From contig CM043700.1 in NCBI GenBank assembly GCA_023935145.1, forward strand, positions 135,318,828 to 135,382,827: a stretch of DNA of 64,000 bases. Reading direction: 5' to 3'. This DNA comes from Bretschneidera sinensis (Eukaryota; Streptophyta; Magnoliopsida; Brassicales; Akaniaceae). Below the pieces are notes generated by a model, which was not told where the DNA came from, did not search any database, and was given only the letters and a program-made list of their open reading frames with translations. Below, piece after piece: positions 10,422 to 23,151 of this stretch (position 1 is the first letter of the stretch; each line of letters begins with the position of its first letter). Both the position numbers and the translations under genes were made by a program.

Positions 10422-13400
10422 TCTACTATCACTAATTTGTTAATTCGATTGTTATGTTGTAGTAGTCAAGCTTCAAAATTGTTTTTTAGAGGTTAGAGGG
10501 AAAAGAAAATGTGTTATTTTGTTTTTAGTTTAACGCGTTTTCTCTTTAAGTTGTGCATTGACATTAATTTATTTTATCATCATTTTTTTAATGAGAAGAT
10601 CAAAGGAAGTCAATTGGTAAAATTGAGTGGGTTTTATATAGGAACACGTGGAACAAATTCTTTGGATGCAATAAGTAGTTATAACGAACACACGGATGTG
10701 CTTATATAACTAATCTTTTGCTAAATGACCTATGTGAAGAGCACATGAAAGATGCTGACGTAGCACTTACGGTGGAGGTTCTAGTCCCATTTACGTCCAA
10801 GTATGATCGGCAATCGGTGGTCGCCGTAGGTTTTTTCGTGTTTGGTAGGTTGATGTATTTTGGTAAACCTCTGTAACAAAACGCGGAAGTTTTGTCCATA
10901 AATTTAAGTGTGGTAATGGGTCATATCGTGTCAGCCTACACTTTATATAAGATAGTCTATTGTGCTTTCGTGTAGTGTCATATCAAGTTTTTAAGAATGT
11001 AGACTTGACACAGCTTATAGTTTGCATAGTTATTGAGCTATGTCGATCAGGCTTGGTTCATGAAACTCATAGGTATATATTGATTTTTTTTTGTTAAAAA
11101 TAGTAAAAAAACTTATAAATATTGAATTTAATGCTTATAATTGTATTTAAAAATTATTTTATTGATGAAGTTAAATATTATAAATAATTTTAAAATCTAA
11201 CAAAAATAACAACATAAACAAATAATTTAAAAATTACAACTTCCAAAATTTTTCTAAATAAATAAGTTAAAAAAATAACAACATATAAAATAAACAAAAA
11301 AGATGAAATGATTTACAAATGTGTGAAACATAAAAAAACAACTTAAAAATTTTAAAAATTAGAAAGATAAAAAAATTATTATTTTTTAACCGTTCATAGG
11401 TTATACTCTTGTGGGCTAAGAGTTACTTGATCTGTCATATTGATCTTTTTTTATTATGTTGCTTGTATAGTCTTTTGCATCTAGTCAAATTTTTGTGCAT
11501 ACTAGCATTTGTAACGTATCTAGTAATAGTATTGATCGCAGTTCATCCAAAATTTTAGGACCTATACTAAAAGCTTGTTTTGATGCTATAGTAGACACGG
11601 GAACCGTTAGTAGACCACGTGCCATTATGCTAAGAATAAGATAATAATTTTTCATTTCTTTTCACTATCATAAAATATCAAATTTATCACCATTTAATTC
11701 CTATTGACTTGTCATTCCAATGACATAAAATTATATGTAATTTTGGATTTCATTAGATGTTTTGAGTCGTACTTTATATCGCGTCGTGCCATGCTTTTTT
11801 TTTGTATTGTGTCATGAACTTCAAAAGTTAAACCCATTCATTTGAACTATTCCAAACACAGTACAACTCGTGACAGAATGAACCGTGCTGTGCAGTGACT
11901 AGTTTGTAAGTTTAAAATTCTACTCAATTATAAGTTTCAGGCCGGCATTAAAATTCTTTGAGGCTGAACCGAACAAATTCTACTCAATTATAAGCTTAGC
12001 TTGAGTCTGTCTTGAGTCATTTACAAGTTACTTTTGCTTTGACTCAAATCTGCACATACAAGTTGCCTTTTAAAGGCACAAAGTAATAATTATTAAAGTA
12101 GTAGCAACTCTTCTGCTGGACCTGCCTTGCTTTCAATTTTGGAACAATTTCACACCCCTACGGAGAGTAATATCGGAGGCTTTTTAATTAGCATGGTATG
12201 AGAGAGATGGTAAAAGAGACAATCTGAGTGTGAGTGTGAGTGTTAGTGTGATTTCTTTCGGAAACTTCCGACTGGATTTGGCATTGGAATAGCGTCCATG
12301 TGCGGCTTCATTGGCTTCTCTTAAAATATGATTATCTTAACTTCATATTACATGGTTGACCATTTCATCCCCTGCAGCAATGGATGCATTGATAGCAGTA
12401 ACACGAGTGGTGATTCATGGATATGATTTTATGGTATTCGATTTTTTGAGATAGTTATTATGAAATCAATTTTTTTTATTAATAATAATTATTTTAAAAA
12501 ATTTAGAAAAAATATAAATATAAAATTACTATTCACTTTTTTATAATTATTAATAGATTTTCTCGATTTTATATTAACTCTTACGAAACTGGATCCATAA
12601 TATTACATATCAATACTATTCGCATTATTTAAACATTTATTTAAATGTAATTTAAATTATCAAAATTTTTAATTATATTCAAATAACTCCCGAATAAAAT
12701 TTGAATGACTAAGTATATAAATAATCTACATGGGTTTTCATGCCATCGTCTTAAAAAAAAACGAGTGAGGAGCATTAATTACTTTTTTTTTTCAATTTAA
12801 AAAAAACAATTAACCATTCTTAGTTTAAAAAACAAAGCAAAGCATTTGGAAAGCATAAAATAAAAGAATAATGTTATTAGTATTCTAAAATTTGTTATTG
12901 ACATAATTTTTTCGTTTTGTTTTAATGTTAAAAATTATAATAATACTTTAAATTAAATTACATTTTCAAACCTATTTAATTTTAATTAAAAATATTATTG
13001 AAAGTTAAAAAAAAAAACCAATAACAAATTTTGAAATGTCAACTACACCATCCAAAAGAAAATTGATTCATTTTTATTTTGAATTGCTCAAAAATAAAGA
13101 AAACATAGTATAGTACAAGAAATGAAGTTTCTAATACAGTGTATTATACAAGTAAAACATGATTTATGTGAAATTAAAATTTAACTAAGTTTGGATAAGA
13201 TTATATATGTATAATATGTTTTTTTTATACTCACACACTGACATTATTATTAGTTTTTTTTAATTAAAAATAATGGTATATGCATTTTTTGCTTGGTTAA
13301 AAAATTGATTAAATTTATCCCATAATCTCACTTAAATCTCACGTTTGGTTTGTAGGATTAACACAATTTTGTCTCCACTGTCTGGTTAAGTTTTTGTTTT

Positions 13401-13649
13401 ACATTTTAACTGTTGTTATGTGAGGGAAGAATGAACATAATCACAATCATTGATAATATTCTTCTGGATAAATCTAGACCATTGATCAAATAAATATTTC
13501 AGATATGCTAAGATCAATGGTTCATATCTATCACAACATATTTTGAATAATGATAATAATAAAAATTGTGCAGAATATAAATGTCCAATTAATTTCACTC
13601 AATTCTTGATCCCAGCAAATCTTTACCAAAAAGGAAAGAGTTGGGATTA
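9656..13649. other. Intergenic AT-rich region without a supported gene
   Basis: About 4 kb of AT-rich DNA. It holds a TA microsatellite at 10387-10420 and a short TGTGAG run near 12228-12250. A somewhat less AT-rich block at 10700-10960 has short open frames on both strands that I do not recognise. Nothing else could be supported. Confidence 0.45.
10387..10420. repeat. (TA)n microsatellite
   Basis: About 16 uninterrupted TA units. Confidence 0.95.
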
Positions 13650-14773
13650 GTGTTTTCAAGGCGATTTCTAGGCTCGTTCGGGAGTGCTCAGAGGCGAGGC
13701 GGACACAAAACGCCCCAAGACGTCAAAAGTTAGGTGTTTCGTTTCAAAGGCGTTCATTTTTTGAGCTGGGGCGTACGCCCCAACCCAAGGCATACGTATT
13801 TCACGCCTAAGACATCGAGGTGTACATCTCGTGATCTTTTTTTGGCCGATGACAGAGACAGAAACGACAGCATGAAAAATAGCTTAGGGGTCGAATTGGA
13901 GCTCTCGTTCGCCAGAGATCTCTTTGAAAATACCAAAATTACCACCAAAACCAAGGAAAAAACCCACACCTCAACACCTCAAGAACCACAATAAAAACAA
14001 AGTTCCAAAATTTCAAAAAAAAAAACAACACATCAAATGATTCAGGCCCCACTCCACAAACAAACAAAAAAAAAACCTTTGAAAGCCAACAGAACCCAAT
14101 CACAAAAGCAAACACCAACAAGAATTTCTCCATTGATGGAGCTGGAAGGAGGTTTATAGTTATCCTTTGACCGGATAGGGTCGTCCTTGATACAATTTAA
14201 GCAATATTAGAGGCAGATTTTGGAGAGGTTTAGTTTGATCATGGTTTGAAGTTGTAAAGATTGGAGATCCATGGCTAGTGGGATGTGGGAGAGGTTGGGT
14301 TTGATGGGGTGGCTTGTGAATATGTGATCACACACGTGGTGTGTGGATGAGGTTTTATGGTGATTTCGCGTAGATAAGGTTGTGATTAAATTTGTTCTCT
14401 TTTTGCTGTCGGACTTGGGATTATTTATTTGTTTTCTTGTTTGATTAAATTTCTTGTTTTGTATATTTACATCTTAAATTTGGTCTCAGTATGTTTGCAC
14501 TTTGTTGTGATATTACTGTAAATTTTGTGAAATATTATGAATTTATGATAAATATTTATTTTTAAATTTTAACTTATATAATTAAATTGATAATTTATTT
14601 ATTTATTATTATTTTATGTAAAACGGATCAATGTTTAAAAAAAAAAACTTATGCCGCTTGAGTTTTACTCTCGAATCAGACCATTTGTCCTTACTTCAAC
14701 AAAAAAAGCACGAACCTCTTCGACGGAAGAACTTTTGTCGCCTTGGCTAAGGCCTCGCCTCTGAAAACACCTG
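13650..14773 (+). mobile_element. Non-autonomous hAT-like DNA transposon, copy A
   Basis: The left end reads GTGTTTTCAAGGCG. The complement of the right end reads CAGGTGTTTTCAGAGGCG, so the ends are imperfect inverted repeats of the CAGTG type found in hAT elements. Eight-base flanks TTGGGATT (13641-13648) and TGGGGATA (14774-14781) match at 6/8 and may be a decayed target duplication. The interior aligns in reverse with 40390-41493, including GTTTCGTTTCAAAGGCG, ACACACGTGGTGTGTGGATG and the AT-rich part near 14500-14640. Short open frames inside do not resemble a transposase, so it is non-autonomous. The superfamily call is inferred from ends and flank length. Confidence 0.6.
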
Positions 14774-14831
14774 TGGGGATAGATCGAGTAGAATAGGGGT
14801 CGGATAGGATTAAATTAATCTCACATGTACG

Positions 14832-15285
14832 TGTCACGACCAGCGTGAGACCTATGTATTCGAGGGTTTCTTAGTACACTTTGTGATTATAATGTACAGC
14901 ATTGTATTGCACGTGCAATGTGGGGTAATACCTTGTACTTCTGTACTACACTTGTAGTACACTTGTACTACACTTTTAGTACCGTAGGATTGTGACACTT
15001 GACAAGATGGTAGCCATAGATATAAGGGAGCTCTCCCTATATAAAAGGCTTCCCCCCCCTCCCCTCACTTGTAAATCATTCACTCATTCATTCATTCAAG
15101 CAATAGCAAGCTCTCAAGCTTTGTCTCATTTTCTCTCTCTAGTGTTGGCTATTTTCTTTGAGCAGGTCTAGCTTCGAGGGTGGGGCTCTTGACTAGTCAA
15201 GAGGAAAGCTGACTTTGGCAATCCAATGAGATGTTTCTGAGCCTAAGGCCGCACGGTTAGCAACTTAAGCTTGCAGCCCGTGATA
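14832..15285 (+). repeat. Chromovirus 5' LTR
   Basis: Starts TGTCACGACC and ends CGTGATA, a decayed CA end. It includes short internal repeats of the form CTTGTAGTACACTTGTAC and a promoter motif CCCTATATAAAAGG near 15034-15047. It aligns with 26297-26726 with many substitutions and small indels. Confidence 0.85.
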
Positions 15286-15313
15286 AGTGGTATCAGAGCC
15301 AAAGTTCAACGAG

Positions 15314-15723
15314 ATGGCAACCGTTTCCGATGCTAGCAACCTAGCTCATGATGTTCCCAAGACCAGAGGGAGGGCAGCTAAGAAGGCTAGCTCGAAGGAT
15401 ATGATGTCAAGCATGGATGCTCACCTGGCTAAGGTGGAGTTAGCCGTGGGGGAAATACGGGAGAGGTTCGAGGATAACAACGGTAGCATCGATGAGCTAA
15501 CCTCCATGAGGGATGATCTCCAGGGAGCGATGCAAGGTGCCCTCAACGAGGTCGTAGACATGCTCACGTAGAAGAACGACACCCTGGAGGCTGTGGTTGT
15601 GTTCATGCAGGAAGAGCTCAAGCGGGAGCTCTTAGCTTGCAAAGCAGCCGTCGGAGGTGGCATGCTTGCTATGACTCCCAGTCATAGGGTGGATGTATCG
15701 GAACCAAAGGAGTTCAAAGGCAT
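15314..15723 (+). pseudogene. Chromovirus gag, 5' part
   Basis: ATG at 15314, 15 bp after the primer site, opens a frame that stops early at 15569-15571 (TAG). The same frame continues as readable gag to the insertion of the inner element at 15723. The peptide is coiled-coil-like, as in the N-terminal region of plant Ty3 gag proteins. The gene resumes at 22194. Confidence 0.7.
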
Positions 15724-17176
15724 TGATGAGAGTCATAAAATGCATCTTAACAGTACTTAACTATTATCATTTTAGGGTTGATCTAGGTTTTAATTGCACT
15801 TTTATACGTTAACAACTCTAAAGTATCATTCTTGGATCATTGATCTATTTCGGTGCATTTTTAGGTACTTTAAGCTCAAAAGAGGAGGAAAAGTTATCAT
15901 TTCTTGAAGCACAAAGACTCGAGGCATACTGGAGTGAAAGAATAATTCCGAAAGGACAAGATAGAGGGCTTAAAAGAGCAACAGCTGCTGTCCGCACTGG
16001 AAATGAGTTTCACTAAATTGCCAGAATTGTCCGTACAGATCAATCATCTTTAAAAATTAAACTGTATTGATACAAGAATAACCAGGAGATGAGCCATATA
16101 TGCTTAGAAATATCCGGAAGTCTATTTTCTGGAAAATTTTACAGTTCGTCAAAAGGATTTTTCTACAGAAAGTTATGGCAGTTTAAGTAGACAAAGGTCA
16201 GGCTATATGGGCTGTACGAGATTTCAGCGTGATTTTGGGCTTAAATCCCACATCCCACATTGGTTGGAAAACACATTTCTATATCCCACATCCCACATCG
16301 GATTGAAAACACATTGCACTCGTGGTATTTCCTTATAAAAGGCCTACTCCACTTCAGCTTTGAGGAATCAATCGGGGATGAATCCAGAGGGCCTTTAGGA
16401 GCAATCCATAGGGCCTTTAGGAGGAACCCGAAGTTTAAAGTTTGAAGGTCGGGAGAAATGATCGTCAGGAGGCCGGAGGCAACTCGAGGACGCATGAGCC
16501 CCATGGCTGGCTAGTCTCCAAGCAAGGCGAAGGGATGAATCCCTAGTTGTAGTTGTTCTTATTTTTCCTTTATTTGATTCGGTTGTAGTTGGAATTATTT
16601 TCATTAAATATTGTTATGTTTTATTCTTTAATTTAATTAGTAGATTTATTATAACTCCGGTGGTTGCATGCCTCTTTTCCATATAAGTTCAGTCAGGCTT
16701 TTCTTATGTATATCTGTTTGGGTGTGATTGAGTCCGGTAGATCTCTTTTATAGATTTGTCCATTGCTGCGGTATCATCGTTTAGATATATCGTCGTCTCT
16801 TGATAATTTATAAGTTAGGTCATATGTGCTTGAAAGTAAAGAAGATTTCATAACAATTACATTAAGATTTATAAATGCGCTTTAATTGAATATTTTTCGA
16901 TTGCCTGTTTGGGATGTGAAACTTGCAACCGAGATAAAAACAACTGAATTAAGTTAGGATTAGAGCAACGAACCTAGGGAGGATTTCCGGAACCTTGTCA
17001 TTTTTATTTTAAACTTATTTACATAATTACCCTTTTTCTCAAACAACTCAGATTCTTTTAATCTTTTATCGTTTGTGTTGAGGTTTACACCTTCTGTTGT
17101 ACTTAACTTGTTTCCCTGTGGAATCGACACCCCAAAACTATACTATAATAATCACGTTATATTTTGGGCATAATCA
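15724..17176 (+). repeat. 5' LTR of the nested element
   Basis: 1,453 bp direct repeat of 20760-22188. TTCCTTATAAAAGGCC near 16328-16343 is a likely core promoter; the other copy reads CCCTATAAAAGG. Confidence 0.9.
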
Positions 17177-17446
17177 AATTTTGGTGCCGTTGCCGGGGAA
17201 ACGCGCTTAAGTACAAGGAAGCTTGTTAACTTTGAGTGTGACGGTTAAAAAAAAAAAAATTCTTGTTTTATTTATTTTATTTCCTCTCTGATTCATTTGG
17301 TGCATGCTTAGACAAGAGATCTGCGAGGTAGATTCATTAGAGGATCTGAGCTAGAATTACCCTCTCCTTCTGAGTTTGATAGTGAAACCTCGCCTAGATA
17401 AACCCATAGAGAAAACCCAAGTGAGAATCTAGAGGATTTTGTTAAC

Positions 17447-19054
17447 ATGACCGATAACCATAATGAGAATGTTGCTAGGACACTTCAGGATTACCTCAAC
17501 CCTACACGCACAACCACACCATCATGCATCATATTTCCAACCAATACTCGCCCATTAGAGTTTAAAACAAGGATGATACATTTACTCCCTACATTTCATG
17601 GCTTGGATAATGAAAACCCATATGTGCACATTAGAGAGTTTGAGGAAGTAGTCGCGACTTTTCATAGTCAAGACGAAATCGATGACATTGTGAGGCTTAA
17701 GTTCTTTTCTTTCGCTTTGAAGGATAGAGCTAAGAGTTGGCTATACTCACTTAGACCACGATCTATTGGGTCGTGGACTGAGATGACTCTGATTTTTTTT
17801 AATAAATACTTTCCCCAACATAAGACCAATGCTTTAAAAAGGCAAATCTCCACCTTTGCACAAAAGGACAGTGAGACTTTGTATCAGTCTTGGGAGAGAT
17901 TTAAAGAGTTATTGAGTATGTGTCCTCACCATGGGTATGAGAGTTGGAGCTTAGTGAGCTATTTTTATGAGGGACTTACATATAGAGAGCGCTAATTTGT
18001 AGAGATGATGTGTAATGGTGAGTTTTTAGAGAAAGATCCTGATGAGGCCATAGAGTACCTCAATGAGCTTGCTGAAAAAGCTCACACTTGGACTGGACCT
18101 AGTGTTACTGAAAGCACAAATAGGTCACGACCTATAGGGCACCCAAATGGTAGTGGAATTTACCATCTTAGGGAATAGTATAACCTTAGAGCCAAGGTCG
18201 AGATGCTCACTAGAGAGTTTGATGTATTTAAAACTAAGGGCTCAAAGCAAACACATGAGGTTAATCATGCCGAGTCTTTAGAGCCGTGCTTTGTGTGTGG
18301 CGGGTTAGATCATCTCGCCAAAGAGTGCCCCACATTTTTTAATATGAGAGGGGCATATGAGGAACAATGTAATGCCTTAGGCATGTACAAGAGGCCTCCT
18401 GCACCTTTCTCTAACACTTATAACCCGGGGTGGCGAAATCACCCCAATTTCAGCTGGAAATCTGAAAACCAGCATGTACAGCCCCCTCGATCATCCCCTG
18501 CACCTTATCACGCACCCTCAGCCTCTAGGAACTCTCTAGAAGACACCTTACAGGCTTTTATAGAGGCACAAGGCAGAACAAACCAAAGGTTTGAGGCACT
18601 AATTACGCAGGTGATGGAAGAGGGTAAAGAAACTAGGAGCCAAGTGTCAAAGTTGATGAGCTACTTGAGTGTGACTGAGCAAGGTAAGTTCACTTCTCAA
18701 GCTCAGTCCACACCCCATGGTCAACACCTAGCACAAAAGAATTTGGGGGAGGTGAACGCCATTGAGACACTTGGTGGTAAATTAGTACACATCCCAACAA
18801 CGAAAAAATCAGAGGATGTGGCTGAAAGCCATCAAGTACAAGCATACATGATGGACTCGTTCATGGAAAAGGTCCAGTACCTTAATCCATTAGAGTCCAC
18901 CTTTACCCATGGCTTCACCAAAGCATATATCGAGCCAGCATTTGCGGATGTTACTGATGACATCCTTAAGGCCCCCCAAAAGCATAGAAGCACCGAATTT
19001 GGCAGTGCAGCAGCGGCGGATACATTCAACCTATGCTTTTCGAGGAGGAAATAA
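17447..19054 (+). pseudogene. Gag of the nested element, with two in-frame stops
   Basis: A single frame of 536 codons from ATG 17447 to TAA 19052-19054, broken only by TAA at 17993-17995 and TAG at 18176-18178, with no frameshift. The N-terminal half carries the retrotransposon gag domain (LPTFHGLDNENP and FFNKYFPQHKT motifs). A zinc knuckle of the form C-x2-C-x4-H-x4-C (CFVCGGLDHLAKEC) lies at 18287-18328. Beyond it is a proline-rich and helical tail ending in FSRRK. No protease, reverse transcriptase or integrase follows. A working copy would supply capsid and depend on enzymes from a relative. The two nonsense changes suggest this copy is dead. Confidence 0.85.
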
Positions 19055-20759
19055 GAGCGTCTGGCTGAAAACGTAAAACTTAGCGCTCGTGGGACGCAGC
19101 CCACAACGTATCCTTTTATTTTTATTGTTTTTCGTATTTCTTTTATTATTATTATCTTGTTGTTTTCCAAGTTTTTACTTTTGTATTTACTTTTTAGGGA
19201 CAAATAAACGAAGCAGTTCAAATGGTGGAGCACAATTTTCAACTTTTGTGTACCTTTGGCTACAAGAGGAGTTTCCTTTACTCTTTCTTTTACATTGAGG
19301 TCAATGCAATTTTTAAGTTGGTGGTGGAGGAAACACATCTTCTTTGTTTCCATATTCTTTATTTCTTTGTTTCCATATTCTTTATTTCCATACATTTTTT
19401 TTCTTTTTCCATTGAATTGCTTGGTGTCTGTTTCCCTTTCTTTTTGTTTTAAAGCATGCTTTGTGGTTGCCTTGGATGTAATTCGTATGTCAATGATGTG
19501 AGCTTAATTGAGATAGCATATAGCATTTAGAAGGAGTTAAATTTTGTTTCGGTTTGAAATTAATTTAAGTATCAATCTTGATTTGGTTAGAGACTCTAAC
19601 TTGTGGTAAGATTGTATGATTAATCGAAAACATTTAGAAAAATTTTATGTGTGATTATTTTGTGAATATTTTTGCGGTCTCGACAAGCTCTAGAACTTAC
19701 TTGATAACCACTTGAGGCGAATTCCTAGAATGCACATTACTTAGGATATGATATAGGCCATTTTTGAACCGTTTGAGCCTTTCAAACCTACCCTTGCAAT
19801 ATATATCACTAGTCACCTATTTGAGCATTTTTCTTGAAAAAGAAGTTGAGCCTGGTTTCTTTTAAAAACCCATTCACTCACCCTTATAAGCCTAAAGAGA
19901 ATATTTTATCCTTACCTCTCTCTTAAAAGAACTTAGCTATACACATGTTGTGAGAAGCACTTAAAAGGAGTAAGGGTGGAAATATGAAAAAAAATATATA
20001 TATCACTACCACAACCCAAGTACATTAAAGGAGATAAGTTGGGGGTTGTGGAAAAGAAAAGAAAAAAAAAATGAATGATGAAAAAGGAAGTGAATGGTCT
20101 TATGCCAAAAAACAAAAAAAAAAAGAAGAAAAATGAATTATGGCAAAGAAAGAAAAAAAATGGTAATTTGTTGAAAAAAAAATGCTCTAAAAATGGTTGG
20201 AAGAGTTGAGTATTGAAGTAAGGTTATCCAGTACTTAAAGAACTATGTTCAAAACTAAGAGATTAAGTTCTTTTACTTGTGAATTCTTCCCATTCTTTCT
20301 TAACCTTTAACTTAGCCTAACGTTATAAGCTTATTAAAGACCTTTTGATCCAATGTAGTGTGATTTTTCTACAATGGTAGAGAGTGATTTGAAAAGTGAG
20401 CCTATAGAGCTTGTTTTTATGATTGATGTCACGCAATTTATTATGTTTTTAGAGGCCAAGACTTGTATTCATGAATGTTATGCATAAAATCATCCGGGTG
20501 TTTGGATTAATGGTTTGTGGTAAGATGGATGTTAAGAGTTAATAACGATTTTAAGATTGATGTTTGGATTAATTTTGGACTTAGGTGAAATTTAATGATT
20601 CTATGTGTCGTATGTTATGTGCAATTTTTTAGACAAAAAGTGAATTACTCTTGGTTCAACGCTAGCATTGCTTTACTTTGTTTTTAACTCCTACAATAGA
20701 ATTCATCTCTTATGTTCGCTTCAATTGCTAGGGACTAGCAATAAGCTAGTTGGGGGTTG
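19055..20759 (+). other. Non-coding 3' internal region of the nested element
   Basis: Begins with an in-frame-looking remnant reading LAENVKLSARGTQPT, as I recall seeing just after coding sequence in related elements. It then becomes T-rich and A-rich low-complexity DNA with no pol homology. It ends at the polypurine tract TTGGGGGTTG. Confidence 0.6.
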
Positions 20760-22188
20760 TGATGAGAGTCATAAAATGCATCTTAACAGTACTTAACTAT
20801 TATCATTTTAGGGTTGATCTAGGTTTTAATTGCACTTTTATACGTTAACAACTCTAAAGTATCATTCTTGGATCATTGATCTATTTCGGTACATTTTCAG
20901 GTACTTTAAGCTCAAAAGAGGAGGAAAAGTTATCATTGCTTGAAACACAAAGACTCGAGGCATACTGGAGTGAAGGAATGATTCCGAAAGGACAAGATGG
21001 AAGGCTTAAAAGAGCAATAGCTGCTGCTCGCACTGGAAAGGAGTTTCACTAAATTGCCAGAATTGCCCGTACAGATCAATCATCTTTAAAAACTAAACTG
21101 TATTGATACAAGAAGAACCAGGAGATGAGCCATATACGCTTAGAAAGATCCGGAAGTCTATTTTCTGGAGAATTTACGGTTCGTCAAAAGGATTTTTCTA
21201 CATAAAGTTATGGTAGTTTAAGTAAACAAGGGTCAGGCTGTGCGGGATTTCAGCGTGATTTTGGGCTTAAATCCCACATCCCATATTGGTTGGAAAACAC
21301 ATTTCTATATCCCACATCCCACATCGGATTGGAAACACATTGCACTCGTGGTATTTCCCTATAAAAGGCCTACTCCACTTCAGCTTTGAGGAATCAATCG
21401 GGGATGAATCCAGAGGGCCTTTAGGAGCAATTCAGAGGGCCTTTAGGAGGAACCCAAAGTTTAAAGTTTGAAGGTCGGGAGAGATGATCGTCGAGAGGCC
21501 GGAGGCAACTCAAGGATGCATGAGCCCCATGGCCGGCTAGTCTCCAAGCAAGGCGAAGGGATGAATCCCTAGGTGTAGTTGTTCTTATTTTTCCTTTATT
21601 TGATCCGGTTGTAGTTGGAATTATTTTCGTTAAATATTGTTATGTTTTATTTTTTAATTTAATTAGTAGATTTATTATAACTCCGGTGGTTGCATGCTTT
21701 TTTTTCCATATAAGTTCAGTCGGGTTTTTCTTATGTGTACCTATTTGGGTGTGATTGAGTCCGGTAGATCTCTTTTATAGATTTGTCCATTGCTGCGGTA
21801 TCGTCGTCTCTTAATAATTTATAAGTTAGGTCATGTGTGCTTGAAAGTAAAGAAGATTTCATAACAATTACATTAGGATTTATAAATGCACTTTAATTGA
21901 ATATTTTTCGATTGCCTGTTTGGGATGTGAAACTTGCAATCGAGATAAAAACAACTGAATCAAGTTAGGATTAGAGCAACGAACCTAGGGAGGATTTCCG
22001 GAACCTTGTCATTTTTATTTTAAACTTATTTACACAATTACCCTTTTTTCTCAAACAACTCAGATTCTTTTAATCTTTTATCGTTTGTGTTGAGGTTTAC
22101 ACCTTCTGTTGTACTTAACTAGTTTCCCTGTGGAATCGACACCCCAAAACTATACTACAATAATCGCGTTATATTTTGGGCGTAATCA
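20760..22188 (+). repeat. 3' LTR of the nested element
   Basis: 1,429 bp. It differs from the 5' LTR by scattered substitutions and a few short indels, for example a missing block near 21797 (TTTAGATATATCG of the 5' copy). Confidence 0.9.
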
Positions 22189-22193
22189 GACAT

Positions 22194-23151
22194 CCGAGCG
22201 GCAAAGGATGTGGACAACTTTCTTTGGGGCGTGGAGCAATATTTTCGAGAGATGAACATCATCGACGACACAACCAAGGTAAATACTGCCTCTATGTATC
22301 TTGTCGATATTGCTCTACTATGGTGGCGACGTAGGTATGCGGGTGCTGCCATTACTACGTGGGAAGAATTTCAGAGGGAATTCAGCCAACAGTTCTATCC
22401 CGAGTATGCGGAAGATGAGGCACGAGCCAAACTGCGAAGGTTCACCTAACGTAGGGAAGTACGGGAGTATGTGCGAGAGTTTTCAAAACTCATGCTCCAA
22501 ATCTCTGATCTTGGAGAGATGGAGGCTCTCTTCTCCTTCATGGATAGCCTCAAACCATGATTCAAGCAAGAGGTGCAAAGAAGGGATGTCCAAGACCTCA
22601 CCCGAGCCATGTCGGTGGCAGAATCTTTGGTGGAGTTCCAACAAGAGAGATTTGACTCCTCCAAGAACAAGGGCAAAGGTGGGGGAGATAGAGACAGGCA
22701 TTAGAAGGGTGGTCTGGGGAAACCACCCATTCACAAGTGAAAGTGTGCCAAAGAAAGGGACAAAAAGAAGGAGCCATTAGCATGCTTCTTGTGTGAAGGT
22801 CCTCATCGGGTGCGAGATTGCCCGAAACGAACCAAGTTCACTGCCATGGCCAGAGAAGAGGGAGAAACAGAGAGAGATACCCTCAAACTTGGTTCCATCA
22901 TGCTCAGCTCGATCAAATCCAAAAGGTTTGGCAAGCAGAAGAGGTTTATGTTTACAGACATCATGGTGGCTGGCACCAAAGTTAGCGCTCTTGTAGACAT
23001 TGGAGCTTCTGATCTCTTTGTGTTTGAGGAAATATCCAAGAGATTACATCTCAAGGTGGAGAAAGGCAACGGATGGATAAAGACAGTCAATTCCAAGGAA
23101 GTCCCGACAATGGGTGTAGCCCAAGGGGTGGAGCTACGGCTAGGAGACTAG
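22194..23151 (+). pseudogene. Chromovirus gag (rest) and protease
   Basis: Homology resumes with KDVDNFLWGVEQYF and runs through the gag core (WWRRRY; FYPEYAEDEAR). Stops occur at 22447, 22558 and about 22703, with a frameshift before 22770. A zinc knuckle of the form C-x2-C-x3-H-x4-C lies at about 22781-22820. The protease motif reads ALVDIGAS at about 22987-23010. The usual DTGA triad has become DIGA, so the catalytic threonine is lost. The frame stops at 23149-23151. Confidence 0.8.

Larger units (their letters stand above)
15724..22188 (+). mobile_element. Gag-only LTR retrotransposon nested in the chromovirus (TR-GAG-like)
   Basis: LTRs of about 1.45 kb (15724-17176 and 20760-22188) start TGATGAGAGTCATAAAATGC and end TAATCA. 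They flank a gag gene and no pol. The site TGGTGCCGTTGCCGGGG (17182-17198) is the Athila/Tat type of primer site, and TAGTTGGGGGTTG is the polypurine tract before the 3' LTR. The host sequence is GGCAT at 15719-15723 and GACAT at 22189-22193, a 4/5 target duplication, so the boundaries are firm. The two LTRs look clearly more alike than those of the host element, which fits a younger insertion. The layout fits the published TR-GAG class of non-autonomous elements; that placement is inference. Confidence 0.88.

Noticed and set aside
10509..10960. Short open frames on both strands in a less AT-rich block
   Set aside because: No recognisable motif, no splice support and opposite-strand overlap; not enough for a gene call.
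13734..14133. Open frames inside hAT-like copy A
   Set aside because: No transposase or BED/hATC motif; frames on opposite strands overlap and are not conserved in copy B.
18832..19395. 187-codon minus-strand open frame in the nested element
   Set aside because: It lies antisense to gag and low-complexity DNA; the sense frame has a zinc knuckle and family wording.
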